64,000 nucleotides of DNA from an uncultured Jannaschia sp. Its GTDB lineage: Bacteria; Pseudomonadota; Alphaproteobacteria; Rhodobacterales; Rhodobacteraceae. Below, piece after piece: positions 15,973 to 24,563 of the stretch. Both the position numbers and the translations under genes were made by a program. Numbering within the stretch: position 1 is the stretch's first letter; every line of letters starts with the position of its first letter. The DNA lies in the NCBI RefSeq assembly GCF_947494055.1, contig NZ_CANLTR010000006.1, positions 1-64,000 on the forward strand, written 5' to 3'. The notes under the pieces were generated by a model, which did no database searches, was not told the origin of the DNA, and saw nothing but the letters and a program-made list of their open reading frames with translations.

Positions 15973-16625
15973 ACGCGCTTCTCCTCCGCGACCTGCGGCT
16001 CGCGATCCGCGCCGGCGGGGGGTTCGGGCTGGGCCTCGCCTTCTTCCTGATCCTCGCCACGCTCGTCCCGCTCGCCGTCGGACCGCGCCCCGACCTTCTC
16101 GCCCCCGTCGCGCCCGGCATCCTCTGGCTCGGTGCGCTCCTCGCCTGTCTGCTCTCGCTCGACCGAATCTTCGCGCTCGACGCCGAGGACGGATCGCTCG
16201 ACCTGCTCGCCATGGCTCCGCTGCCGCTCGAGGGCGTGGCGACAACCAAGGCGCTCGCGCACTGGATCACGACCGGGCTGCCGCTCGCGCTCGCCGCGGG
16301 GCCGCTGTCGCTGCTGCTATTCCTCTCCGCCTCCGCGCTCCCGTGGCTCATCCTCGCGCTTCTCGTCGGAACGCCGGCGCTCTCCTGGCTCGGCACGTTC
16401 GGGGCTGCGCTGACGGTGGGGCTCCGGCGCGGCTCCCTTCTCCTGTCGCTCCTCGTGCTGCCGCTCTACATCCCCACTCTCGTCTTCGGCGCGGAGGTGG
16501 TGCGACGCGGCGCCGCGGGCCTGCCGGTCGCGACGCCGCTTGCCCTTCTTGCGGCGATCACGCTGGGCTGCGTCGCGCTCCTGCCCTTCGCGACCGCCGC
16601 CGCACTCCGCGTCAACCTTCGGTGA
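15969..16625 (+). CDS. ccmB: Heme exporter protein CcmB
   Basis: This 218-residue membrane subunit of the CcmABCD complex starts with a GTG (15969) inside the end of ccmA. The N-terminus [19 protein letters not shown] is typical. Six hydrophobic segments can be seen, for example [18 protein letters not shown], the [20 protein letters not shown] stretch and a last [15 protein letters not shown]. CcmB pairs with CcmA as the transmembrane part of the ABC module. The conserved [14 protein letters not shown] segment between helices 2 and 3 is present. It is transcribed with ccmA and ccmC. Confidence 0.95.
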   Translation: MNALLLRDLRLAIRAGGGFGLGLAFFLILATLVPLAVGPRPDLLAPVAPGILWLGALLACLLSLDRIFALDAEDGSLDLLAMAPLPLEGVATTKALAHWITTGLPLALAAGPLSLLLFLSASALPWLILALLVGTPALSWLGTFGAALTVGLRRGSLLLSLLVLPLYIPTLVFGAEVVRRGAAGLPVATPLALLAAITLGCVALLPFATAAALRVNLR

Positions 16626-16666
16626 GCCCGCTTGCCGCCGGGCCCCTCGCTGAATAGGACACCGCA

Positions 16667-17395
16667 ATGTCCGTCTGGGAATATGCCAATCCGCGCCGCT
16701 TCATGGCCGTCTCCGGTCGGCTCCTGCCCTGGGTGGCGGGCGCGGCGGCGCTTCTCTGCGCGACCGGAATCGTCTGGGGCCTGTTCTTCACGCCCGAGGA
16801 CTTCCGGATGGGGCATTCCGTCAAGATCATCTACATTCACGTCCCCTCCGCCTTCGTGGCGATCAACGCGTGGTTCATGATGCTGGTCGCCTCGCTGATC
16901 TGGCTGATCCGACGCCACCACGTCTCCGCGCTGGCCGCCCGCGCCGCCGCGCCGATCGGCCTCGTGATGACGGTGGTGGCACTTCTGACCGGGGCGATCT
17001 GGGGCAAGCCGATGTGGGGCACCTACTGGGCGTGGGACCCGCGGCTGACCGCATTCCTCATTCTCGGACTGTTCTATCTGGGCTACATCGCGCTCTGGTC
17101 AGCGATCGAGGCGCAGGACGCGGCCGCCGATCTCACCTCGATCCTGTGCCTCGTCGGCACGGTCTTCGCCGTCCTGTCGCGCTACGCCGCGCAATTCTGG
17201 AACCAGGGCCTGCACCAGGGCGCGTCGCTCTCGCTGGACGCGGAGGAGAACATCGCCGACGTCTTCTGGCTCCCCCTCGTCCTCGCCATCGCGGGGTTCA
17301 CGTTGCTGTTCCTCGCGCTCGTTTTACTGCGCACGCGGACGGAGATCCGCCGCCGCCGCCTGCACAGCCTGTCCCTGAAGGCACGTCTCGCATGA
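16667..17395 (+). CDS. ccmC: Heme transport/handling protein CcmC
   Basis: This 242-residue heme-handling membrane protein with about six transmembrane helices attaches heme to CcmE. The periplasmic tryptophan-rich WWD-type motif is WGKPMWGTYWAWDPRLTA (about residues 107-124). Conserved heme-ligand histidines lie in the flanking loops (IYIHVPSA, QGLHQGAS). The start at 16667 is 41 bp after ccmB. The stop overlaps the ccmD start (ATGA). The length matches CcmC rather than the longer CcmF. Confidence 0.96.
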   Translation: MSVWEYANPRRFMAVSGRLLPWVAGAAALLCATGIVWGLFFTPEDFRMGHSVKIIYIHVPSAFVAINAWFMMLVASLIWLIRRHHVSALAARAAAPIGLVMTVVALLTGAIWGKPMWGTYWAWDPRLTAFLILGLFYLGYIALWSAIEAQDAAADLTSILCLVGTVFAVLSRYAAQFWNQGLHQGASLSLDAEENIADVFWLPLVLAIAGFTLLFLALVLLRTRTEIRRRRLHSLSLKARLA

Positions 17396-17529
17396 TCGAC
17401 TTCGGTCCCTACGCAACCGACATCTGGCTGGCCTACGGCGTCACCGCGCTGCTGGTCGGCGGTCTGATCGCGCAATCCGTCGCGGCAGCCCGCGCCGCGC
17501 GCCGCCGCCTGCAGGAGGCCGGAGAATGA
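17392..17529 (+). CDS. ccmD: Heme exporter protein CcmD
   Basis: This 45-residue protein has one transmembrane helix (about 13-31) preceded by MIDFGPYATDIWLAYG and followed by an Arg-rich cytoplasmic tail (AARRRLQEAGE). CcmD is the small subunit that helps release holo-CcmE from CcmABC. The motif of aromatic residues before the helix plus the basic tail is the family pattern. The ATG overlaps the ccmC stop, and the TGA overlaps the ccmG start, so translation is coupled on both sides. Confidence 0.93.
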   Translation: MIDFGPYATDIWLAYGVTALLVGGLIAQSVAAARAARRRLQEAGE

Positions 17530-18047
17530 GGTGGCTCGCGCTCCTGCCCGTCGCGGTCTTCGCGGGACTCGGCGGCTTCTTCCTGTCGGGCCTCTACCGC
17601 GAGGATCCGGACGTCCTGCCCTCGACCCGCGTAGGCGAGCCGGCCCCGCCGTTCACTGTCGCCGAGTTGCCCGGGCGGACACCGCTCGATCCTGCGGTAA
17701 TGACGGATGGCGAGGTCAAGCTGGTGAACTTCTGGGCGAGCTGGTGCGTGCCCTGCCGCGTGGAACATCCGCAGCTCGAGGAATTGGCGGAGGTCGTCCC
17801 CGTCTACGGCATAAACTACAAGGACGACCTGCAGAAGGCCGACCGCTTCCTGAACGAACTGGGCGACCCCTTCGCTGCCATCGGGGCCGACACGGAAGCC
17901 CGGACGGGCATCGACTGGGGTGTCTACGGCCTGCCTGAGACCTTCATCGTGGACGGTGACGGGATCGTGACCTATCGCTTCGTCGGCCCGATCACCGCCT
18001 CGGTGATCGAGGACACGATCCTGCCCGAAATCGAGCGCGCGCGTTAG
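17526..18047 (+). CDS. ccmG: Thiol:disulfide interchange protein CcmG/DsbE
   Basis: This 173-residue membrane-anchored periplasmic thioredoxin has an N-terminal anchor (LALLPVAVFAGLGGFFLSGL). The redox motif is FWASWCVPCRVEHP (CVPC), and the conserved cis-Pro segment is GVYGLPETFIVDGDG. It reduces apocytochrome c or CcmH so that heme can be attached. The start overlaps the ccmD stop. The stop TAG (18045-18047) shares bases with the TAA stop of the converging yqeY gene, so there is no room for a terminator between them. Confidence 0.95.
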   Translation: MRWLALLPVAVFAGLGGFFLSGLYREDPDVLPSTRVGEPAPPFTVAELPGRTPLDPAVMTDGEVKLVNFWASWCVPCRVEHPQLEELAEVVPVYGINYKDDLQKADRFLNELGDPFAAIGADTEARTGIDWGVYGLPETFIVDGDGIVTYRFVGPITASVIEDTILPEIERAR

Positions 18048-18496
18048 CCGAGCCGCGCCTTCACCATCGGACCGACCTTGCCGAAGTCGATCTGGCCGGC
18101 ATAGCGTCCCTTCAGCGCCCCCATGACCTTGCCCATGTCGCGCACCGAGGTCGCGCCGGTTTCCTCGATTGCCTTGTCGACCGCGGCCTCGACCTCCGCC
18201 TCCGAGAGTTTGCGGGGCAGGAAGCCCTCGATGATGCCGATTTCCGCGCGCTCCTGCTCGGCGAGTTCGAGCCGGCCCGCCTCCTCGTAGGCGCGCGCGC
18301 TCTCCTGACGCTGCTTGACCATCTTGGCGAGGATCGCGAGCGCCTCGGCGTCGCCGACGGTGCGGCCCTCGCCGCGCAGCGCGATGTCCTGATCCTTCAA
18401 AGCGGCGTTGATGAGACGCAGCGTGCCGACTTGACGCTGGTCCCTGTCGCGCATCGCTTCCTTCAGCCGCTTGTTCAGCCGCTCCCGCATGTCCAT
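18044..18496 (-). CDS. GatB/YqeY domain protein
   Basis: This 150-residue YqeY-family protein is related to the tail domain of the amidotransferase GatB and is proposed to touch tRNA. Recognisable parts are MRERLNKRLKEAMRDRD, GTLRLINAALKDQDI, KQRQESARAYEEAGR and the end MGALKGRYAGQIDFGKVG. The start at 18496 (MDMRERL) fits relatives; the frame is open to 18517. The function is not established in this group. It converges on ccmG with overlapping stop codons and is divergent from carA. Confidence 0.88.
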   Translation of the reverse strand: MDMRERLNKRLKEAMRDRDQRQVGTLRLINAALKDQDIALRGEGRTVGDAEALAILAKMVKQRQESARAYEEAGRLELAEQERAEIGIIEGFLPRKLSEAEVEAAVDKAIEETGATSVRDMGKVMGALKGRYAGQIDFGKVGPMVKARLG

Positions 18497-18607
18497 CGCA
18501 CGTGCCTCGCATCGCATCGGTCAGGCCGGGACCCCTAGCGCAGCGCATCGGCGCCGGCAATCATCCCCGCAAACGCGCCGTTGGCGGGGCACCCGCATCA
18601 CGGCGTG

Positions 18608-18636
18608 TTGACGCACCCGCGACGCCTTTCTAGAAG
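18608..18636 (+). promoter_or_regulatory. Putative carA promoter
   Basis: TTGACG (18608-18613) and TAGAAG (18631-18636) are separated by 17 bp. The predicted start is near 18643, giving a leader of about 40 nt before carA at 18682. It is a good match for the alphaproteobacterial housekeeping consensus. Confidence 0.5.
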
Positions 18637-18681
18637 CCCGCGAGTTTGCGTGCCCGTCCGCAGCAGCCCCGGAGAGTTCCG

Positions 18682-19833
18682 ATGTCCCTCGTTCCCACCG
18701 CCTGCCTCGCCCTCGCCGACGGGACAATCTTCAAAGGGCGCGGGTTCGGGGCGACGGGCGTCGCGGTAGCCGAGCTGTGCTTCAACACGGCGATGACCGG
18801 CTACCAGGAGATCATGACCGACCCGAGCTATGCCGGGCAGGTCGTCACCTTCACCTTCCCGCATATCGGCAACACCGGCACCAATCCCGAGGACGACGAG
18901 GCGCAGGATCCGGTCGCCGCGGGAATGATCGTCAAGTGGGACCCGACCGAGCCGTCGAACTGGCGCGCCGCGCGGGGCCTGGAAGACTGGCTCGCCGCCG
19001 GCGGCCGGATCGGGATGGGCGGCGTGGACACCCGCCGCCTGACCCGTGCGATCCGCCAGCAGGGTGCGCCGCATGTCGCGCTCGCGCATGACCCTGAAGG
19101 CCGCTTCGACATCGAGGATCTGGTCGCCCGTGCCCGTGCGTTTCGGGGACTCGTCGGCATGGACCTCGCCCGCGAGGTCAGCTGCGCGCAATCCTACCGG
19201 TGGGACCAGACCCGCTGGGCGTGGCCCGCGGGTTTCGGACAGGTCGGGACGCCCCGCCACCGGGTTGTCGCGATCGACTACGGCGCCAAGCGCAACATCC
19301 TCCGCTCCCTCGCCCATACCGGGAGCGAGGTGACGGTCCTGCCCGCGACGGCGACGGCGGATGACGTGCGCGCGCTGAACCCCGACGGGCTGTTCCTGAC
19401 GAACGGACCGGGCGATCCGGCGGCGACGGGCGAGTACGCGGTGCCGGTGATCCGCGAGATGGTGGAGAGCGGCCTGCCGGTCTTCGGCATCTGCCTCGGT
19501 CACCAGATGCTCGCGATGGCGCTCGGCGCGAAGACGATCAAGATGAACCATGGCCATCACGGCGCCAACCATCCCGTGCAGCGCCGCGCCGACGGCAAGG
19601 TCGAGATCACCTCGATGAACCACGGCTTCACCGTCGACACGCAGACGCTGCCAGCGGACGTGGAGGAGACGCATGTCTCGCTCTTCGACGGCTCGAATTG
19701 CGGCATCCGCCTCTCCGGCCGGCCGGTCTTCTCGGTCCAGTACCACCCTGAGGCCAGCCCCGGCCCGCAGGACAGCACCTACCTCTTCGATGATTTCGCG
19801 GCGGCGATGGATGCGCATGCCCTGACGCGCTGA
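18682..19833 (+). CDS. carA: Carbamoyl-phosphate synthase small subunit
   Basis: This 383-residue glutaminase subunit supplies ammonia to CarB for arginine and pyrimidine synthesis. The N-terminal domain has ELCFNTAMTGYQEIMTDPSY and GVDTRRLTRAIRQQG. The class I amidotransferase domain carries TNGPGDPAA, the nucleophile elbow FGICLGHQM with the catalytic Cys, and the HPE of QYHPEASPGP with the catalytic His and Glu. The ATG at 18682 follows CCGGAGAGTTCCG; the frame open to 18646 has no ribosome-binding site. carB is not adjacent. The next gene follows after 65 bp. Confidence 0.97.
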   Translation: MSLVPTACLALADGTIFKGRGFGATGVAVAELCFNTAMTGYQEIMTDPSYAGQVVTFTFPHIGNTGTNPEDDEAQDPVAAGMIVKWDPTEPSNWRAARGLEDWLAAGGRIGMGGVDTRRLTRAIRQQGAPHVALAHDPEGRFDIEDLVARARAFRGLVGMDLAREVSCAQSYRWDQTRWAWPAGFGQVGTPRHRVVAIDYGAKRNILRSLAHTGSEVTVLPATATADDVRALNPDGLFLTNGPGDPAATGEYAVPVIREMVESGLPVFGICLGHQMLAMALGAKTIKMNHGHHGANHPVQRRADGKVEITSMNHGFTVDTQTLPADVEETHVSLFDGSNCGIRLSGRPVFSVQYHPEASPGPQDSTYLFDDFAAAMDAHALTR

Positions 19834-19898
19834 AGCCATTTAAAGCTTCGTTAACCGGAGTACGGCTAGGCACGGCGCGTCCTTGCGCAAGGCTCGCC

Positions 19899-21917
19899 AT
19901 GCCCGCTCGCCCCGCGAAAAACCCGGTCTATGCGCCCCCGGACGGGGGCATGGGCGGATTCGCCGACGACCTGCTCCGACCTGGACCGCTTGTCCGCGTT
20001 CACCGCCGCGTCCCCGGCGAAGGACGGCGCAAGCTGGGCGAGATCCTGATGGAGAAGGGGGCCATCTCGCCCTCGGACCTTGCGCGCGCCCTGATCCTGC
20101 AGCGTCGCCTCTCGGCCCGCATGGGCGACGTGCTGCTGCGTCGCGGCCTCGTCTCGGAAGACGTGCTCGCGGACGCGCTGGGCGAGCAGCGCTCGATGGG
20201 CCGGGCGGGTCCCGCCCCCAGAAGCTCGATCTCGGCCGACACACTCGCCCGCAAGCTGCCGCTCGCGGTGGCGCTGGAGTTCCGGGCCATGCCCTGGGGG
20301 CGGGTCGGCGGACAGACCCTGATCGCGACCTCCCGCCCGGAAAACCTCGATGTTCTGCGCGCCGCGATCCCGTCGGAAATGGGTCCGTGCCTCTTCGCCG
20401 TCGTGACCGACACGGCCCTCGACACGCGCATGCAGGAGGTGCACGGCCCCGCCCTTGCCCGCGCGGCGGAATGCCGCGTGCCGCGGGAGATGAGCTGTCG
20501 TCTCTGGCGCGCCCGGCCGGGCGCGGCGGTGCTCGCCCTGATGCTGGTCGCCACGCTCTACGCCACGATCCAGTGGCCGCTCGAGGCCCTGCGCCTCGCG
20601 ACCGCGCTCGGCCTCGTGGTGATGCTGAGCAATCTCGCGCTCCGGGTCGCCGCGGCGATCACGATGCACCGCGCCACCACACCCTTCGTGTCGGTCCGTC
20701 CGGTGGAGGCCGCCGCGCGCAAGCTGCCCTGCATCTCGATCCTCGTGCCGCTCAACCGCGAACCGGACATCGTGGGCGAGCTGACGGCCCGGCTCTCCCG
20801 GATCGACTACCCGCGCGAGTTGCTCGACATCTGTCTTGTGGTCGAGGAGGCCGACACCGAAACGATCGACGCCCTCGCCCGCGCCGATCTGCCGATCTGG
20901 ATGCGCGTGATCGAGGTGCCGCCCGGCTATCCCCAGACCAAGCCGCGCGCGATGAACTACGCGCTGAACTTCGCACGCGGCTCCATCGTCGGCATCTACG
21001 ACGCAGAGGACGCGCCGGCGCCGGACCAGCTGATGATCGTGGCGGGCCGGTTCCAGACGGCGCCGCCGGACGTGGCCTGCCTGCAGGGGATGCTGGACTA
21101 CTACAACCCGGACCGGAACTGGATGTCGCGCTGCTTCACCATCGAATACGCGAACTGGTTCCGGCTGGTCCTGCCGGGGATCGCGCGGATGGGGCTCGTG
21201 GTGCCGCTCGGGGGCACGACGCTCTTCTTCCGGCGCGACGCGCTCGAGGATGTCGGCGGCTGGGACGCGCACAACGTCACCGAGGATGCCGATCTGGGCG
21301 TCCGGCTCGCCCGTCGCGGCTACCGTACCGAACTGGTCCGCACGACCACGCTGGAAGAGGCCAACGCGGCGCCCTTCAAATGGGTAAAGCAGCGCTCGCG
21401 CTGGATGAAGGGCTACATCCTGACCTGGGCCGTGCATACGCGGAACCCGTTCGCTCTGATCCGGGATCTCGGCGTGAAGCGCTTCGCCGGTCTGCAGCTC
21501 CTGTTCCTCGGCTCGATCCTGAACGCGCTCCTGATGCCGACGCTTTGGTCGACGCTCGCGATCATGTTCGGCTGGCGCCATCCGATCCTCGACTGGCTGC
21601 CGGGCGACGGGATCGTGGCGATGGCGATCCTGATGATTTCGGCCACGCTGCTGTCGATCAGCGTCACCTGCATCGGCTGCGCCGCGCCCCACCACCGGCA
21701 CCTCCGATGGTGGATCCCGACGCTGGAGGCGTATTTCCCGCTCGCCACGATGGCCGTCATCCGCGCACTCGTCGAGATCGCGCTTCGGCCGTTCCACTGG
21801 GAAAAGACCGAGCACGGCGCGTTCGGCGGCGCCGCGGCGGCGGAGATCTACGCGCTGGAGCGGACGGTGGCGGCAGGCTCGATCGCGGTCCGGCCGCGCG
21901 CCGGACACGGCGGCTGA
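19899..21917 (+). CDS. Membrane glycosyltransferase family 2 with N-terminal MshEN/GspE-N domain
   Basis: This is a 672-residue fusion. Residues 45-97 hold two 24-residue motifs, KLGEILMEKGAISPSDLARA(LILQ) and RMGDVLLRRGLVSEDVLADA(LGEQ), separated by five residues. This is the layout of the MshEN domain that binds cyclic di-GMP. A transmembrane pair (about 207-250) is followed by a GT2 catalytic domain with PLNREPD, a DAED at 368-371, the GGTTLFFRRDAL acceptor region, TEDADLG (461-467) and QRSRW (498-502), as in processive or cellulose-synthase-like enzymes. More helices lie at about 525-620. It should polymerise or transfer a sugar at the inner membrane. NfrB, a GT2 with MshEN at the opposite end, is activated by cyclic di-GMP; similar control here is inference. 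Confidence 0.85.
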   Translation: MPARPAKNPVYAPPDGGMGGFADDLLRPGPLVRVHRRVPGEGRRKLGEILMEKGAISPSDLARALILQRRLSARMGDVLLRRGLVSEDVLADALGEQRSMGRAGPAPRSSISADTLARKLPLAVALEFRAMPWGRVGGQTLIATSRPENLDVLRAAIPSEMGPCLFAVVTDTALDTRMQEVHGPALARAAECRVPREMSCRLWRARPGAAVLALMLVATLYATIQWPLEALRLATALGLVVMLSNLALRVAAAITMHRATTPFVSVRPVEAAARKLPCISILVPLNREPDIVGELTARLSRIDYPRELLDICLVVEEADTETIDALARADLPIWMRVIEVPPGYPQTKPRAMNYALNFARGSIVGIYDAEDAPAPDQLMIVAGRFQTAPPDVACLQGMLDYYNPDRNWMSRCFTIEYANWFRLVLPGIARMGLVVPLGGTTLFFRRDALEDVGGWDAHNVTEDADLGVRLARRGYRTELVRTTTLEEANAAPFKWVKQRSRWMKGYILTWAVHTRNPFALIRDLGVKRFAGLQLLFLGSILNALLMPTLWSTLAIMFGWRHPILDWLPGDGIVAMAILMISATLLSISVTCIGCAAPHHRHLRWWIPTLEAYFPLATMAVIRALVEIALRPFHWEKTEHGAFGGAAAAEIYALERTVAAGSIAVRPRAGHGG

Positions 21918-21921
21918 CCGC

Positions 21922-22539
21922 TCAGAACGCCCGCGCCTCCTCCCGGAGCCGCGTCTCGAACGCGGAGCTCAGATGGCTGCGGAGCGCGTCCGCCGCCCGA
22001 TCCCCGTCCCCTGCGGCAATGGCCGCCACGATCGCGTGATGCTCGGCCAGCGCCACCTCGCCCCGCCCGGGTGCGGCGAGCGAGGTCGTGGCCATCAGCG
22101 CCATCGAGCGATGTACCATGTCGAGTTGCTGGACCAGGTAGCGATTGTGCGACGCCAGATGGATCTGGCGGTGGAAGCGCCGGTTCGCCCGCGACAGCGC
22201 CCGGGCATCGTCGAGGAACGCGACGTCCTCGTCGACCATCTGCGCCAGCACCCGCGCCTCCTCCGCGGCGGCGTGCTTGGCGGCGAGCCGCGCGGCCAGC
22301 GCCTCGAGCTCGGTGCGGACGGCGTAGAGTTCGGCCATCTGGTCGTGGTTGAGCGTCGCGACGATGAGCGACCGGCCGTCGCGCCGCAGCACGCCTTGCG
22401 TCTCCAGCCGCTGCAGCGCCTCGCGGATCGGGGTGCGCGACATGCCGAATCGCTCGGCGAGTTCGATCTCCACCAGACGGTCGCCCGGCCGGAACGCGCC
22501 GCGGTCGATCGCGTCGAGGATCAGAGCATGCGCATCCAT
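21922..22539 (-). CDS. GntR-family transcriptional regulator (FCD/FadR-type)
   Basis: This 205-residue regulator has a winged helix at about 1-65 (PGDRLVEIELAERFGMSRTP, then IREALQRLETQGVL). An all-helical FCD domain follows, with metal-site residues in RRFHRQIHLASHN and EHHAIVAAIAAGD plus ALRSHL. FCD regulators bind organic acids or sugar acids and usually control adjacent catabolic genes, but none is adjacent here, so the target is unclear. The start at 22539 follows GGGAGGGGTGGG. The frame open to 22641 would overlap the divergent HAD gene. It converges on the glycosyltransferase gene with only 4 bp between the two. Confidence 0.88.
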   Translation of the reverse strand: MDAHALILDAIDRGAFRPGDRLVEIELAERFGMSRTPIREALQRLETQGVLRRDGRSLIVATLNHDQMAELYAVRTELEALAARLAAKHAAAEEARVLAQMVDEDVAFLDDARALSRANRRFHRQIHLASHNRYLVQQLDMVHRSMALMATTSLAAPGRGEVALAEHHAIVAAIAAGDGDRAADALRSHLSSAFETRLREEARAF

Positions 22540-22639
22540 CCCACCCCTCCCGGTGCCGTGCCGCGGGCCGGACGCTAGCGACGCGGCCGCGACAGCGCAA
22601 CGCTTGACGGCGCCATCCCCGGCGGCCACCAGACCGGGC

Positions 22640-23299
22640 ATGGCCTTCGACCACGTCAGAACTTGGATCTTCGATCTCGACGAGACGCTCTATCCGCCGA
22701 GCACGCCCCTCTTCCCGCAGATCGAGGCGCGGATGGGGGCGTGGATCCGCGCGAAGCTCGGCGTGAGCGCGGCCGAGGCCGACGCGCTCCGCGCGCGCTG
22801 GTGGCACGACCACGGCACCACCCTCGCCGGCCTCATGCGCGAGCACGGCGAGGACCCGGGCCCGTTCCTCGCCGACGTGCACGACATCGACTTCTCCGTG
22901 CTCGCCCCCGACCCCGACCTGCGCGCCGTGCTCGAAGCCCTGCCCGGCCGGCGGATCATCTACACGAACGGCACCGCGCCCTATGCCGAGCGGGTGCTGG
23001 CGGCGCGTGGCCTGGGCGGGCTCTGGGATGCGGTCTATGGGGTCGAGCACGCGGACCACGTGCCCAAGCCCGACCGGGAGGCCTTCGACCGCGTCTTCGC
23101 ACGCGACGGGCTCGACCCGACCGGCGCCGCGATGTTCGAGGACAGCGTCCGCAACCTCGCCGTGCCGCACGAGCTGGGCGTCGTCACCGTGCATGTCGGC
23201 CCGATCCGCGACCCCGCGCCCTACGTGCGGCACCACACCGACGATCTGGTCGCGTTCCTCCGGGACATCGCCTCCGGGCAGCCTAGATCCGTCGCATGA
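22640..23299 (+). CDS. HAD-family pyrimidine 5'-nucleotidase-like hydrolase
   Basis: This 219-residue protein has the HAD nucleophile motif FDLDETLYPP (Asp12, Asp14) followed by STPLFPQIEARM, typical of the SDT1/phm8-like pyrimidine 5'-nucleotidase group. Motif II is IIYTNGTAPYAERVL, motif III is in PKPDREAFD and motif IV is AMFEDSVRNLAVPHELG. It probably dephosphorylates nucleoside monophosphates. The ATG at 22640 is chosen because the frame upstream overlaps the GntR gene. The stop overlaps the start of the UbiH-type gene (ATGA), so they are coupled. Confidence 0.85.
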   Translation: MAFDHVRTWIFDLDETLYPPSTPLFPQIEARMGAWIRAKLGVSAAEADALRARWWHDHGTTLAGLMREHGEDPGPFLADVHDIDFSVLAPDPDLRAVLEALPGRRIIYTNGTAPYAERVLAARGLGGLWDAVYGVEHADHVPKPDREAFDRVFARDGLDPTGAAMFEDSVRNLAVPHELGVVTVHVGPIRDPAPYVRHHTDDLVAFLRDIASGQPRSVA

Positions 23300-24474
23300 T
23301 GGTGGACACCGACATCCTGATTGCCGGCGCCGGCCCGGCCGGACTTGCCGCTGCTTGCGCGCTCGGCACGGAAGGGCACCGCGTGACCCTCGTCGACCCG
23401 GCCGCCCCCGTGGTCGATGCGGACGCGCCCGGCGCCGACCTGCGTACCACCGCGCTGCTGCAGCCGGCGCGCGACCTTCTGGATCGTGCCGGGGTCTGGG
23501 ACGGACTCGCGCCGAACGCGACCGCGCTCTGGACCATGCGGATCGTCGATGCCGCGACCACGCCGCCGGTCGCGCGCGACTTCGAGGCAAGGGACATCTC
23601 GGACGCGCCGTTCGGCTGGAACGTTCCGAACGCCGTCCTGCGGCGCGCGCTGCTCGACCGGATCGGGGCGCTGCCCAAGGTCGAGACGCGCTTCGGGACG
23701 TCGGTGACCGCGCTCTTCGCGCGCGACGCCGCCGCGCGGGTCACGCTTGCCGACGGCACGCGTTTGACCGCCGGACTCGTCCTGGCCTGCGACGGCCGCG
23801 ATTCTCCCCTGCGCGAGATGGCGGGGATCGGGACGCGGCGCGCGGGCTACGGCCAGACCGCGATCACCTTCGCCGTGACCCATACCGCGCCGCACGAGGA
23901 CGTCTCGACCGAGATCCACGCCTCCGGCGGGCCGTTCACGCTCGTGCCGCTCCAATCCGACGATAACGGGCATCGCTCGGCAATCGTCTGGATGGACGAC
24001 GCCCGCGCGCAGACCCGGCGCATGGCGCTCTCCGACGCCGAATTCCTCGCGGAGGCGCAGGCGCGGTCGGCGGACGTGATGGGGACGCTTACCCTCGCCT
24101 CGCCCCGTGCCGCCTGGCCGATCTCCTCCGTGCTGGCGGAGCGCTGGACGGCGCGGCGGCTGGCGCTCGCGGCGGAGGCGGCGCACGCGATGCCGCCGAT
24201 CGGGGCGCAGGGGCTCAATACGTCGCTGAAGGACATCGCCGCCCTCCGCGACCTCGCCGCAACGGGGGAGCCGGGCTCGCCCGACATGCTCGCCCGCTAC
24301 GAGCGCGACCGGCGCGCCGACGTCGCCCTGCGGATGGCCGGGATCGACCTGTTGAACCGGACCTCGCTTGCCGGCCTCGCCCCCGTGCAGGCGCTACGGC
24401 GCTTGGGCATCGCCGCGCTCCACGACGTCCCCCCGCTGCGCCGGGCGATCATGCGGCTGGGCCTCGGCGCCTGA
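23296..24474 (+). CDS. UbiH/UbiF/VisC-family FAD-dependent hydroxylase
   Basis: This 392-residue flavoprotein monooxygenase belongs to the family that hydroxylates the ubiquinone ring. The dinucleotide-binding motif is LIAGAGPAGLAAACAL (about 8-23). The second FAD motif is LACDGRDSPLRE, and the third is AEAAHAMPPIGAQGLNTSLKD, which is diagnostic for the UbiH/COQ6 group. No membrane segment is present. Which ring position it acts on cannot be decided from sequence. It is co-translated with the upstream nucleotidase gene. Confidence 0.88.
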   Translation: MMVDTDILIAGAGPAGLAAACALGTEGHRVTLVDPAAPVVDADAPGADLRTTALLQPARDLLDRAGVWDGLAPNATALWTMRIVDAATTPPVARDFEARDISDAPFGWNVPNAVLRRALLDRIGALPKVETRFGTSVTALFARDAAARVTLADGTRLTAGLVLACDGRDSPLREMAGIGTRRAGYGQTAITFAVTHTAPHEDVSTEIHASGGPFTLVPLQSDDNGHRSAIVWMDDARAQTRRMALSDAEFLAEAQARSADVMGTLTLASPRAAWPISSVLAERWTARRLALAAEAAHAMPPIGAQGLNTSLKDIAALRDLAATGEPGSPDMLARYERDRRADVALRMAGIDLLNRTSLAGLAPVQALRRLGIAALHDVPPLRRAIMRLGLGA

Positions 24475-24504
24475 CAGGTCCCAGGGAACGGCCGATCACG
24501 CGGG

Positions 24505-24540
24505 GGGCGGTCGAGGGCTGCCCGGCATTGCCGCCGGGCG
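24505..24540 (+). repeat. Dispersed palindromic repeat, copy A
   Basis: GGCGGTCGAGGGCTGCCCGG (24506-24525) occurs again as an exact inverted copy at 42905-42924 and in diverged form at 29523-29544. Here it is followed by a 7-bp hairpin GCCCGGC/GCCGGGC. The copy lies in the 89-bp space between converging ubiH-type and aminotransferase genes, so it may serve as a terminator. Confidence 0.6.
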
Positions 24541-24563
24541 AAACGGTCAAGCGGCCCGCCCCT

